Shown here: positions 40,876 through 54,980 of the stretch, one piece after another | Layout of the letters: every line of letters starts with the position of its first letter | Position numbering within the stretch: position 1 is the stretch's first letter | Assembly: GCF_051020975.1 (NCBI RefSeq) | Contig: NC_135046.1 | Coordinates: 4,092,001 to 4,156,000 of the forward strand | Direction: 5' to 3' | Length of the DNA: 64,000 nt | Source: Osmia lignaria lignaria | Taxonomy: Eukaryota; Arthropoda; Insecta; Hymenoptera; Megachilidae | Notes under the pieces: generated by a model | The model's database searches: none | Told to the model about the DNA's origin: nothing | Seen by the model: only the letters and a program-made list of their open reading frames with translations | Translations under genes and position numbers: made by a program

Positions 40876-42840
40876 GAGGCATACATAAAAAGCAAGAAAA
40901 ATTGCAAGAAGTCGGTACACAGAGTCGACGTGTAATTCTGTTTGAATTTATTAGACTGGGGGGTGGAGTAGCGGTGGTCACGTTAAATTCTATTGTTCAT
41001 CGGCCAAGAAATGAAAAAGGGAAAGGAAACGAAAAGGATGGAAAAAAAGAAGGAAGTGGGTGGAAATGGGAAAACTGCTGGTGGAATTCGTGGCAGCGAA
41101 ATGAGCAGGCTGGGGTTAGAATTAAGGTAAAAGGAAGGCGGGAACATTATCGGGCAGGTCCATAAATTCAGGAAGATTAGTCCATAGCGAATCTTCTTGG
41201 ATCCGGTGGTCTGGTCTGATATTATAAGCCTTCGGATACTTAAAACCTTTTAAACTACAGGTATAACGGTCGACGTTGGAATCGCGTCGATTTAAATTTT
41301 ATTTTTTCAATGACCGAGCCAATTTTTTCCTTCCCACCCTTGTTTCCTTATTTCTGCGATGTGATCACGGGTCTAGCAATCTCACGGAAAGCCTCCGCGT
41401 AAGTTAATTAAAATATAGTAGCACGGTTCAGTCAGTGGTTCCGCGTACCGTGTATCTGGTACGGAAATTAATTAGCGATTAATTCGTTGTAAATACCGTT
41501 CTTTCGTTAAAATAGCATCTAGCGTAGGTAAACGGGGGCGACTACCGTAGGATAGAACGCTATCAAAGCGGGCTAATTTTTTAATCAGGCCAACCGCGGT
41601 AATAGGATTTTACGTAATAGAAGAATCCCCTTTTCGTCCGGTTAACTTGGTCGCATTCTTATTAATTATTTCTAACGCCCTAATTATTACTAACTAACCG
41701 TGCCAGCAGCCAGGTAATTTCGACTGCCATTATCCCCTACTTTTCGCCTTGTAATCTTCCATGCTCGTTTCGCACCAATGTTACGGATATATTTACGCGA
41801 CGAATATGCTCGCATTAAAAAATCGTGGATTCATTAACGACGAAAACACGGAAATAACGATGGAATTTTCCAAGATACTTTTAATTCCCAACTCTAATGA
41901 TACAACGAACGAAATGAAACGTTTGTTAATAAAAATAGGAACGATTATCGATGATCGGAGTTCGATCTGCCTCCATGAAAATCTCCATGAAACCTCAAGC
42001 CGTAGCAGGTCAATTCGCGTAAGCCATTAAGCACAGAGAAAGGGAGGAATTGGGGAGCGAATGTGGTAGAAGCGAATGGAGAAAGAGAGAGATAAAGTGC
42101 ACCAGTAGATAACCAGATAATCCACCGAATCAGCAATTAGTACACATTGGAATAATTAACACCGATCTCCCTATAAAGCTCGTCGAGACACCTCCGTGCT
42201 GCTTCTCAATTACGAAGAGCAGTTGTTTCCTCCATTCGATCCTCCGTGTTTGCTCATTTATTAAGAGTGACACCTAGAAATTATAGAGTAACGAATTGTA
42301 AGCACGTATATGATAAAGACTAGATTTCGATATTTTTCCTTATAAAGGATGGAAAGAACATAAGATCAAGCATAACCGGCACGAGGATCGTTCCTTTTCC
42401 TCGCTTGAATTTCGCATTATGGAAGTTGGAGCGTAACTTCTGGGACACAGCACGCCTCGCAAACACAGTCGTTGCTTTTAACGGTCTATCGAGCACACTT
42501 AACCCCTCTGGATTACGCACTTTCATCGTGCTGCTGGTACGACTACGGACCAAGTGGCAAGAGAAAAGTCGTAAAGTAATGGCTGTTTTGAATTTGCTGC
42601 GGCGTTCGCGATGTTGAATCCGTTTTAACGCTCGATAAGAACGAGTTTCTAAGAGTTTCGCCAGCGAAACTGGTAGTTTGTTCAAACAAAACGTCTAAAA
42701 AATACTTCGATGACCTGTGAATACGAAATTCGAAAATTTGTTTAATTTCGTTCCGAACAAATAATTTTGTTTGCAACGTGAATTTCCTTCTCTTCTCATC
42801 GATTGATCTTATCTGCAATGACAAGTAGAACAGAACGGTA

Positions 42841-42980
42841 TTTGGTCAGACAAGTAAAGTAGGTCGGCACGTGGTGAACCAAGTAGAATAGAGTATTGTC
42901 TAATCAGACGAGAGTAGAGTAGGATCGAGGCTGAGCGTGCAAGTAGAATAGGTCGGCGACTGGTCAGACGGACTAGGATG
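42841..42980. repeat. Degenerate tandem repeat (minisatellite-like)
   Basis: Blocks close to TGGTCAGAC, AAGTAGAATAG and TAGGTCGGC recur three or so times each in about 140 bp, in a broken order with many substitutions. The period is irregular, roughly 30 to 60 bp. No open frame uses it. It looks like an ageing local tandem array. Confidence 0.5.
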
Positions 42981-45900
42981 GCAACCATCGCTGATCAATC
43001 GAATTTTCAACGATCCAAAATGGAACAAACTATATGGTACAGTTTCAGTGGTGGAGCAAAAGTTTCATCACAGCTACTGATAGAAGCTTTCTCACTTTGA
43101 TATAAAATTCACGGAATTGTTTTATTTTAATTAACGCCGAACCGAGGTCCGTGTTTTTCGACAACCAGTCGCACTTATCCAGCTCGATAATTCAATTACG
43201 TCGCATCTTTGGCCGACATTGTCTTCATTGTTGTTTTTACCAGTTGACACGTTTATGATCGCACTTACTCTTTCGACGTTTCTTCTGTTTGGACACTCGC
43301 CAAATGTACTTCTACGAATTGCTGGCGCAACGCGAGCTTTCTTAATTACTTAGAAATTAACCCGGGCCAATTAATGCGTATCTGTGGAGGAAGAATATAG
43401 AAACTCGATCTACCCTTTATTTCTCTTTCGTCGATAATAAAACAACTATCCGAACGACATACTATCAGCGTCGTGTGAAACATGAGATCCGATTAATTAT
43501 AATATTGATGAAAATTGAAACGACGCATCGATTGTATATGTTAACAAACAGAAACTCTCCAAACATAACACCAAAATTTCAGCGGGGTTTTCGCTGCCTT
43601 ATGCCCGCTATTAATGTAAAACGAGATCCGTGTATCGAAATACCTTGTATTTTAACATCCCCGGATTATACGAGAACGTTCGCGACTCCGTTTAATTCCC
43701 GGCAAAGCTACGTGGGCGAAATTATTCACTGCTAGCGAACAGGTTAGCTGACAGCCGTTTAATCGTCATTAATCCATCCATCGATGCGATAAATACGCAC
43801 CGGGGGGTTCGTGTACACCAGCTGCTCGTAAATTCACAACCAGTCATTTTTGATCTTCGATAATCGACGATCAATCGAGGAAAGATCATCCCGCGAACGA
43901 AACTTTCCCTCCGCTCTTTCGGCGATGTATTTCTTGGAAGGAAATTCAATTGGAAGGCCATGGACCGAGATCAGAAACTCTGAATATCTCCCTTCGGCTG
44001 GTTCTCTTGTATACTTTAGCATTAGTTTAATTAACCTTCCGTCGACGAGCTTTTTCCACAGTTAGCGATCTAAGAAGTTGGACGAACCCTGTTCAAAAGA
44101 GCTGAACGCGGCTTCCCTGCCTGATGATTCTCTTAATGAAATGAGTTCGAAATTGATTGACCAGCCGGGCGCCGAGCACCGATCTTTCAAAGTACAAAAT
44201 TGATGAATTACAATTTGATAGCGAAATTAATCAAACACTTCCCTTGAGGATTCGAACAATTTCCAATATTTAAAATGGTACCTAATATCCAGGTTACAAA
44301 TTAACCCGGGTATTATCATTGATATCTTCGTGTCCATCCTTAATATTAACATAATCGAAATCGTGACAAATGGACATTATCACAAATCAATCACGGAACA
44401 ACGTTATCTCGACACCGCGATTCCCGTTGGACAAATGTTAATTACAGGGGCCCGTAGCGGAAATATCGAGGACGCGCGTGTTCGGTCGATGTAAATAGAA
44501 GATTTTTTTTCGTTCGACGTTAATTTGCACGTTATCGCGGCTCACTGGAAAAGCATATTAACATATGAACGGAGCTGCATTAATACGCAATATTCATATG
44601 GAAATTTTACCCAAAGAGTATTACGTATCTAACAAACCATGGATAAACTATTTACATATATGCCGGCATTCGCTCGATTTTGTTCGCCGCCTACGAATCA
44701 TTTCCCTGTTTACCTTTTATCTGCTTTCAAAAAATTATCATTTGTTACGCTAAAACACTTCGCTTTGAAGACGATTATCTTTTCATTGCTTCTTGTCGAA
44801 ATGCAATAACTTTTACCAACGACTATCGCAATCGTTAATTCTTGACGCAAAAGTGTCATTCTAACGAATTACCGTTCGATTATCATCGTATTTTTTGCCG
44901 GCACCGTTTCGAAGCATCGTCGCGTCCATTCCCTCTTTTCTCCCCACGGCTTTGCCGCTCCATTTGCCCCGCAGTTACACCTTCGAAGGCGCGAAATCCC
45001 GAGAAACGACTTCCGGATGAACTGGCAGCTGCATTCTCAGCTGCGAGTCATCAAGGAGTAATTGTACCGGGCATCCCTTGCTCCCTTGCTTGTTAAATAT
45101 CGCCACAGAGCCTCTGCCAAATGCTTCGATGCCGTTATCGAGTCGATCTTCCGAACGATCGATCTCGTTTGTCCCCTTATACTTTCTCGCAATTCCGATC
45201 GAGGTAGCCGAGAATTAATTCGTCGATGAAATTATCCACCCTAGACGTGGCGCGATTTATTTTTCATTAAATTATTATGTTTGAATATTTTTGGTATTCG
45301 ATCAGACAGATGATGGTTGTCTAAGGAAGATAAACTGGGTAGAGTAAATGAAACGTGCGATAACTCGGCAACAACTAACAGTTTGATGCGAAACAATTAA
45401 ATAACGAGGTATTGCGGCCAGCGACGGTGTTTATTTTCCGTCGATCCGGCCGTTCTGTCGAAACGCCAATATTTTTCACCCTCCCGACCATAAAGCGTCA
45501 AAATCGCGGCTACCGTGCGACAGCGGTTCTGCCAATTAACTTTCACGGCACGGTGCAAACGTGAAATTGCGGCGTAACGCTCGAGCCTGACCCCTTCAAA
45601 GCCGTTCACCCCCTTTGTAATTCTATTACTCCTCCTCGTTGTTTCACTACACTTTGGATGACGTTACAGTGTCCCGAAGGAAAAAAGAAAAGGTGAAAAA
45701 AGAATAATTCAATTTGATACGAATTTTCCGATTCAACAATGTTAATTGACGAATCCTTTTTACCATTTCCATCGAACATTAGGCTCGCTCTTAAAACGCA
45801 TCGCGAATCGGTATTCTTTCTTATTTGATCCCTATCGTCAGCTAGTTGCACTCGCTATATCAGCTTTGATGTTCGGCCAGATCATTTCAGGCATTTTAAA

Positions 45901-48900
45901 AGAAGGAGTTGGAGCAATTTCCATCGAAGGTCCTTAATATATCTTCAAGAGAGCTACTTCCACTCTTGAAAGCCACCTCGAATCGAATCGACTGCATTTT
46001 CCAGGTTGAACTCGAGCGAACACTGGGGTGAAACGGGGCTAGAAAGAAGGGTGGAAAAGGGCGAAGCCCTTGAAATAGGAAGAAAGGAAGACGTAGACGT
46101 AGAGCCGGCGATTCGCGAGAAAATGACGTCGATTTATTCAGGCACGAGCCATGAGATTGAATAAGAGCCGAATGATAGGTTCGTGACCAAATTGTCCGAC
46201 CAGACACACCTGACACCTCTCTTATACACTTCAGGTAATTCTGTAAGGGAATTGGGATGCTATTCTTCGCTACCTATAATCGTGTACTATTTCTCCGTGA
46301 CACTCTTAGACGTTTTCGAAACTAGACGAAACAACCTGGAATAAAGATAGCCCTATAAAGGAATACAATCAAGAAGATTGAATTCGCCTTCGAAATCTGA
46401 GAATCCAATCTGAATAGAAAATAAGCGAAAAGTTCTTTAACGAATTAAATACATAATTTAATGTCCATCGTGGTCAACACGGTAATCTTTTCCACGGTCT
46501 CATTTATTTTAATAAGAGATTTAATAAATTGCGTGATTTAATGTTGGCTAATGATTATTCCTTTGCATTTTAAAGCTCTTTATACATGGATGTATATATA
46601 ATACAGCAAGGTATTACAAAGTATTAAAAATACAAACGACATATTGTAAGCGACAAACGCGTATATATCTCCACGGTTCCACGTTAAATATTAAATAATT
46701 ATTTTCACCTCGAACGTGGTGCTTTTCATACGCGACAAAAAGAATACTTTGCAACAGCTTGTTTTTTCATTTTCGTTTCATTATTTCGCCTCTCGTGACA
46801 AGTTACAAACACCCCCGAAAGCAAAGAGACGAATTTTCATGGCGAACAATGCTGGCAACAATTGCGTTAAACGAATGCTAGGAAATTTCGAGCATCGTTT
46901 CGACGATTTTAACGATTCAAAAAATCAGCCACTTCGATTCGACGTTAATTGATGCTACGAAAGAAGTCGATAGTAACCGGAAACGAAACGCGTCATCGAC
47001 CGGACGTTGCACGGTTCGACGTTGAACGACGGGCATTTTTCAGCTTGGCACGAAGCGATAGGACAGGAAAAACGTGTCGCTACGCATCGTCGCTGTCGTT
47101 CGTTGACGTATCGCCGAGCGACGAGCGTAAATCACGCGATTGCCCGTGTAACTCGCGCGAACAACCTGCTCGTTTTGTCCGTGCAAGTTCACGCCCGAGT
47201 TTCTAGCTGGCCAAGCGTTACCATACGTTATTAGAGCGGATGCGAAACAGAGATCGAGATAGAGCTTGTCGAGATGCCGGTGCACGGTGCAGTTATGGCA
47301 CGTACCACGGTCAGAGGCTGATGCGACGTAATGTTCACTTCAGAATCAGCCACGAACAACGAGCCACGCGTCGCGTCGTAACGAGCTGCAAGTAATGGCT
47401 ATTTCCTCCCTGTTTTGCCGAGCAAAACCTTGCTTCATTCTGGCCGCTGGCCGAGGTTTTGATACGAACCAGTTTCCCTCCGAGTACGAATTCATAAATT
47501 TTTCCTCTCCTTTTTCAAGCGGAATACATTTATCGACATCACGAAGGAAAAAATTTCGGTGAAATTTCAACTCCAAAGCCCGGATGATGTATTCAAGCTG
47601 GGATTTTTGAAGGCTTGTTGAAGCATAAATATCGTGGATTCTGCTATCTTTTTAGCCGAGGTAATTCTGGAAAGTCAGATAATTGAATTCTTTTATTTAG
47701 TAAGTATTTCGTATATTCTGCGGAAAGCATTATTCGTTTTAACGTTCGAAGAGACGTTTATGATTTCATATAAATCCCTTTATTATAATATTCAGTCAGT
47801 GAGTTAAATATTTCATAAAAATATCTTGGCTGAAACTGAATTCCTGTCGTTATTCCTTAAAAAGTAATGTAACTGTCGCGTTTCTGAAGCTCATTAACAC
47901 CATAGAACTTGGAATTATTCATGGCCTAAGTAATCCAGGCTGGCGGTAAACGCGCAAAAACGAAGGGTTGAACTGCTTCGTCGTCGACGAGCGAAATTGT
48001 TTCCGCGGAGGAACAACAGCTGTCGAAACAACTTTCCAAAAGGGTGAAACATAGCCTGAGGCGCGGAGATGATGAACGAAACGAAGGCCTCGGTTATCCG
48101 CAACGATTCTCGTTAACGTGTTGCAGTCGGTATTCGATAACGAAACCCAGAGTTTGTTTAACACGAAACACCACAACCGCCTCGATCCATGCTTTTCATT
48201 CGACTCTCCGATCGATTTTTCACCCATTTTCCGTTTTTTTTTCCGTGCAATTATTTCAAACTGACGGATAACTGACAGAAACGAAACATTTATTCGCGTT
48301 TGTGGACACAGACGCAACAATTGATGACGAATACAGTCGTGAAGAATCTTAATATTAATTCGTGCTTCCTTTACGCGCGAAGCAACGACGCGTCTAATGA
48401 GATTTTATTTGCCAAAATGAGCAAACAAAATTTAAAGGGGCGTAGTATCTTTGTGAGGACGGTTAGAACACGGGTCAACGATTCCAGGTCGAGGGTAACA
48501 GGAAACGCCTAACGTTATTTTCCAACGAAGGCTCGGCCTGTTTTTTTGCGGAGAAAAACAGGGCTCGTTCGGCGTAAAAATAATTGCTCGGATCAGCGGC
48601 GAATTTATCCTACAGCTACCGCTATATCGCGCCACCGTTTCCACCCTCTTTCGGTAAATTCTGTTACGTTGGAAAATATCCGTCCCTGGAGGGCTTTGAG
48701 GTGAACCACGTGCACCGACCGCCGCGGCAAATATTTGAAAATATTCAATGCGTTTCGAGAATTTACGGTTAAAATATCGCGCACCGTAATTGCAACGATG
48801 CAACAGTAATATCTAAACGCGAATTTTTAAAAATGTTTCACCTAAAAACGTGTCATCTCCCTAATTCTGAAGTCAGCGTTCCATGACTTATGGACGGGAT

Positions 48901-51900
48901 TGTATGTCGCCGCGCTGTGTAACGAACAGGAAATTGTTGGTAGCCAATTGTAAAGCGATTGTAACAAACTCACTCGCTCCTAGACAGGGACAAACGTGTC
49001 GCGTTCATCACTCGAAATTAGAACGTACCGCAGGATTATCATTGACGTTCGGCCGATTCGTTCGAACGAACGGTAGGAACGCGATATGCGGGCGGTGGCA
49101 GATAATACGGCTTCAATTTACTATTCCCGACCGAGCATAAACAGTGTCGGTGGTGTGTCGCAGTGGATACACGCAGAGAGGAGCAGACCGTTGGTGCTAT
49201 CTCTCTGTACGTTTACCACGTAGCCGCCGACAAGATCCACAAATCCCTGACAGGCATCGTGACGACCCGGATTGAACTCGTACGGAGAGATTCCGTGCTG
49301 CTGTTTCCCCTTCGAACGCGGATAATTCTTGCGTCAACAATAGAACACGTCGAGGTCGCGTCGACCCTAAAATACCAGGTAAAAACGACCCTTGTTATCG
49401 TGGTATTAAGGTAAAACGTATTTAATTAGCGAACGGTGGAATAAAGGGGGGAAAAAGCGTGAAACGCGAAAAGAGCAAACAGGGACATCGGTGTGATGTA
49501 GGAAGGGAAAAAGCTGATGGTATGTAGCGTGCAACGTTCACCTCGTGATATTTCTCCGTTTTGTTCGCGTGGGCCGGCTAGCGATTTTAATACAACGCGT
49601 ACGATGTAATTAACGAGATGCCATGTTTTTAAACGATTCCCTTGTGTGCCTCGTCGCCGTCCGTTTAGTCGAAATAATATTCTGCGTCGTTGGGCCAGCC
49701 GGTTCGCGTAAAATGCAAGAGTGAATGCGTCTGGCGAAAACAACGCTTATACGGGCGATTTAATAAAGCGTTTATTTATCGGGGCTCATGTTGTGTCGTG
49801 TCGAACGTGCTTTCAACGGGTTTACAAACTGACACGTTCCCGGTTCGTTTGGCTACGTGGCAGCGTCTGTCACTCTTGGCGAAAATGCGAACGGACAGGA
49901 GGCGAATACCAAAGCGTTTAAGGCGTGCAAGAGCAAACGTTTGCTGAGCTTCGCTAGCCGGAATTACGGTCGAAGGGAGAGGAAGGGTTAGGGATCCATT
50001 AATTCGGTTAACTAAGAATATAATTGAGATCATTTATGGAACTCTCCATCCCGTGGACGACGAGCCAGTTCCTCGATGCGATCTCTTTGTTTCACGGAGA
50101 GAATCCAGTGGATACCGAGAGACCGGTCTGAGGAGCAAAAGCCGGAAATAAGTGCGGCAGAGAAATTCGGTGGCGGACGAAGGAGCAGGCAATCAAAGAG
50201 ATAACTAGATCCCCCATTAAACCGCTTGTAACTTAATTAATTGCACGGCCCGGACTAATGTAGCACGGCTAACCTCCGTAGATAGTGTTCTCAGAACGCG
50301 ATATCACGTGTAACGTGATTTGCTCGTTAACCGAACTTCGGCAAGTGGAATACGTTTACGACATGCTGGCCGGTTTCCGGCTTACTTAATTGTTTCGAAT
50401 TTACCAGATTTTTTGGTAACAAAGTAACAAAGGTACACAGTTTTTCTGACTAACTAACGTTTCATTTAAATTTTAATTACGATACTAGGCGATTAATAGA
50501 TAATTTATTATTAATCCGCTCGTTCTATAGTTGGAGGATTAATTTATTTGACAGGTAATAAATGTAAAATGTTTCTGTTTTATTAGAAAATAGTAGGAGA
50601 ATGACAAGATAACATACGAATGGCGTCAACTCGTTCGATGAATAACGGGGTGTCGCTCGCGTGGCAGTTTATTTTTACAAGACGGTTGTCAATGATGATG
50701 TAGTGCTCGTAACCGCGTTCGTTGTATCTCGATATAGAGAGTTTTATTTTTATGGATCGTTTCGTCCGTAGAATGATTTAATAACGGCGAGTATTAAGCT
50801 CCGCCCCGGGAACGAGCAGACAAAAATATGTAGTAGGGGTGGATCGATCGATGATTTTGTTATAACTCGTACGAGTGGACGATGAAACACATTGTGTATA
50901 GTGATTATTCCCTCGTTACTTTTCGTCCGTTCCCTCAAATAGTTATTGATAATTAAAATTTAAGCGAAGAGATTGAATTTTCATTCGATTTCTACCGACA
51001 CATGATCTACTTCTATCTTTCACTGTTGTCTGCGTGCATTCAACAGCGTCACATTCTTCCCAACGTTTACAATTTCATGGCAACGTCTGAGAAGGATGAA
51101 AAATTAAAAAGCGATCGGATGTATTGGAACAACAACAGTAGGAATTCTCTGAAATCTGAAGGAAACTTTCAACGAAACCGGAGATCTCACAATATCTTGC
51201 CGATTCACGAGGTCGAAATTCATTTCATTCGCCAACGTATCATACGACACGGTATTTCGAATGCTCGCTTGGAATCCGCAACAATAATTCACGTTTGTTG
51301 CACTCCGTGCACAATTCAATCGGGGTATTAGAAGCAGGCACATGTCGGTCAGTTTTAATATCGACGTGGTTCAATAAAAGGTTTCTGTATCGTCGAGCCG
51401 ACGCAATATCGTGAACCTACGAGAGGGTAGAGAAAAAGAGAGCTCTCCGCGCGATGGAATCAAACAGGTTGCAGAGGCTGCTTTCACCGGCTTCGTCGTT
51501 TTGATAATCAACCTCGAAGCACGGTCACGGTGCCTAGTTTCACCGTCGCGAGGGTGGCTCAACATTTCTGTACACGCGACCACGGCTGCACAGAGTGAAA
51601 TGTTCAATGAAGAGAGTGGATGGACAAAGCTGAAAGCACTATAGCAAAGGAAAAGTATTAATCCTCGGGTAACGGATACTCTGAAACCGATACAGCAGAT
51701 AGATGTAAGATTATTTTAACTTGTTACATGCGGGGGTTGAAAGCTAAATTGCGTGTAAAATTCAATAGAAAAAAATGATACCAGTCAAAGTTTGTTAGAC
51801 TTTGGACCAATTGAATCTTCGATAGTTGGAATGTCATCAATATTTGCATTATTGCAGAAATAATGCATATTTGGTGTAATTTCAAACTCTATCGAGGGGA

Positions 51901-54798
51901 GCATCTCCAATTTAATTCGTCTGGTCATGGTCGAGGTGGGAAGAAATTGTCACGTCTTTACGCGAACGTGAATCTTCTTCTCGAAGACGAATGCCCTCTG
52001 TTTCTTTCGGCGACAGTTCCCTTTCCAGCGAGATTCGTTGATCGAAAAGTTAGAGAGAACGATTTATTTGAACGGGGTCACGCTGAGGGAACGAGACGAA
52101 TCAAAATTTCTGATACGTTGACTCGGAACGTCCTGTCCCTTCGAGGGCGAAACTTTTCCTCCAAGTTTGTAACGTGAAACTGAACGTCGACTGTCGTTTT
52201 TGAGGCGAAATTTTTTTTTCCATTCCCAAGGGACAACGAACCTGAAGATTTCGAAGGTAAACTTCAAACCGTGAACACATTTGCAAGATGGCTGTCTGTC
52301 TATGGAGTGTTAACTTGCAGTTGAACGCTTTTAAGCACTTCGGGCTCATTTATACCTATTCATAGTTAACAATGTTCACGAATACCACAAGTCATTGATG
52401 TGTATTCCGAACTTACTACAACTGTACACTTATACAGGTGTACCAAACTATTTCAATAGCAGTGTACTTAGAGTTAAGGAAAGTATAGATTACTCATGGT
52501 AAATTCATTCGCACTATACAAAAGACATAGTTAAAAGATGAGAACTTGTTCCAATACCTAAAGAAATGTATCATATATATTTACACTATTTTCCCATTTT
52601 AACTTCATTTTTCTTTTTCTGTGTATTAAAATAATTGACATACAGGACGATAAATGATGTTCTCCACTTTTGTTCCGTGCAGTTCATTTTAAAACGAAAG
52701 ATGTATCAAAATGTCCCCAGCTGATCCATTCATTTTCCTCTATCCAGACAACGATAGATTCGAAATCGATACAGTAACAGTAATCTAATAACAAGTAGAG
52801 CAATTCGCGAAACCAGTAGGTTCGAGGTGAATTTAAAACGGTGCGAACAACGATATCGATTACCAGCGAGTTGGGATAAAAAAATCCTCTCGCCAATGAA
52901 CGCGTCGTGTTCGAGCGTGACCAAAATTGAAATGATCCGCTTGTACAAACGATAAGCAAATCGAGGAGTCGAATAAACGGTCAGCAAGCGACGTTAATTG
53001 GAAACAAGTTATCGGTTTTATTTTACCCGCCGGTAGTGAAACGCGCGCGACACGACGCGACACGATGAAAATAATTTTTTAGGAGAGAATTTTTTCCCCC
53101 GCGTCGATTCGACATTTTCAATTGTAGAAAACGGAGATAAAGCTTTGAAACATAATTTCCATGGGACGTTAAAACTATATAAAAATGGAACTTCCAAGTA
53201 ATCTCGTAAAATATGTTGCAACATGAAAATTCAAATGTTCATTTCCCTATACGTTAATCATTACGTTAATTTACGTATTCATTGGGAATGTTTGATAAAC
53301 GATTCGTCGAATTACCGAAAGTGTAAATACCAGGTAAAACCGATACGTTCGTACCTAGTTGGTGTTCAACGATCATGTTTCTGATACAAACGCGGTGCGG
53401 TCTCAGTTCCTATTCCTACAGATCCTGAATTGAAACGATACATCCAGTTACACGTTAAGCAGCGGCAAAATGTAATTTCCGATCTAGTACTCCGAAAATA
53501 CAGGGATTGAAGTGTTTCATGCCGCCTGGAAATTCTTGTTAACGTTTCAAGTTTGAAATGGAAAACCAAAAACGGACGTAACCGTAGATTGCTTTAAAAA
53601 TTCTGTAATTTCAACACGCTCGTTGGTTGGACCAAGTTTCGGCGTGAAATGAGAGAAAAACAGATGAAAAATGGAAATACTGTTATACAAAATTCACCGC
53701 GACGTTATTTGAAAACAGATTCAAATATAAAAAATATCGCGGTGGTTTATATTTTCGTTGGAGTAATTATTAATTTAATTTCAATTGTATTCATTTGTTG
53801 TGAGTATTATTTTATTATAAGAAGAGTTGATGAATGACTATAGAACGACCTTGTAACCAACATTGGATATAACTTTTTTACAGCATCATATGTCCCTTCG
53901 AACCATATAACTTGTCGTATGACATTTTCTCGTACCTCCAACAGCGACGGATGTATTCAAGGTGGTCGTGATAAATGGGCTGCTCCGTATATTGAACAGA
54001 ACGAAACAAAACAAGAGAAAAAGTACTGGTAATTTATTCTTCACTGTTCACTGTCATTACTGACCGATATTCTGAATTTAATTTTATCAAATTTTACATG
54101 GCATTAAAACTTGATTATTTACAAAAGGTAATTAACGGAAGGAGATTATTCTAAACGATCGTTTTATTACACATAGCCGTTTTTAGTGAACTGATTAAAC
54201 GATCTAAACCCGGGTCAAAAAGTGTATCAACCGACCGCAAACTGCAGCAATTACGCGAAGCACAGCTGTAGGTAGAAGTTTCCGAATCCCATGGCTCGCA
54301 CGATTAATAACCTGTATTAATTAGGGGTAAAAGGGCCTGGGATAATTTGCAGCAGGGTAAAATCTCGCGGCAGGGCGAGCGTGTTGCGTCTTCGACCACT
54401 CATTACTCTACGTCGAACCATGTTTCCGTCGACGGAATTTAGCCAGCATCCCTATAAAACGTTATTGTTTGCCGAAACGACGGGACGTCGAGCATTAATT
54501 AATCAGTATCCGATTGCGGCACGATACGTCGGAATCGATCGGTCATCCATCGATATCATTAACGTCTAAACGCAGTAGTCAGTCGCTTATTGGCGAACCA
54601 TTGTTACTGATTCCAATTAACTGTGAAACGTGAAACTTGCATCGTTCCGTTGTTTCGACAGCATACGTCTACCATATGAACGGTAACGAAAACCACCGTT
54701 ATCGAAATTTACGATTTGTTTTTTAATTTGAACAATCACGAAATTTATTGGTTAAATATTAACGCTATGTATAACTAACAAACTGTAATTGTTTTCAG

Positions 54799-54980
54799 GA
54801 TCAAAGAAGAGGGGCCTTGGAACGCAACAGAGGAAATCGTAACGCCTAACAACGATACATACTACACGATCGAGAATCTGCGCCCGTTCACCGTCTACAG
54901 TTTCCGTGTGTCAGCAGTGAACGCGATGGGACGAAGCAAACCCAGCAAGCAGTCCTACTACATCTTCACTCTACGCGAAC
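54799..54980 (+). CDS. sdk: Sidekick-like adhesion protein, internal exon B (second half of the same FN3 domain)
   Basis: Internal exon of 182 bp with acceptor TTTTCAG and donor GTAAGT. Its first G completes the Arg codon begun in exon A, 60 codons follow, and the last C starts a Pro codon finished in exon C. It supplies residues 43-102 of the joined fragment: the C' to G strands of the first FN3 domain. LRPFTVYSFRVSAVNAMG at 69-86 carries the FN3 tyrosine corner (Leu69, Pro71, Thr73, Tyr75) and the usual F-strand and F-G loop pattern. Sequons NAT (50) and NDT (60) are present. The join to exon A is seamless in protein terms, so no exon needs to be missing from the 25-kb intron between them. 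Vertebrate SDK proteins have a very similar segment before the next FN3 domain. The exact domain number is uncertain; I place it in the middle of the array. Confidence 0.83.

Larger units (their letters stand above)
29829..54798 (+). other. Long phase-2 intron between exons A and B
   Basis: This 24,970-bp intron opens with GTAAGTTC and closes with TTTTCAG. It splits an FN3 domain between the C-strand Arg and the following loop. I found no FN3-like or other convincing coding exon inside it. It holds pyrimidine- and purine-rich tracts (30540-30640, 31075-31165, 35085-35140), a GGAA microsatellite at 40852-40875, a degenerate tandem repeat at 42841-42980, the second copy of a dispersed repeat at 35835-35870, and one copy of a CCATAAATATA motif near 40052. 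It also has AG-GT junctions at 39310/39311 and 46234/46235 that resemble recursive splice sites. The rest appears to be unique AT-rich sequence with abundant CpG. Confidence 0.75.

Noticed and set aside
48432..48803. 123-codon minus-strand frame containing many Arg and Ser
   Set aside because: Composition is typical of chance frames in CpG-containing sequence; no domain and no splice context was found.
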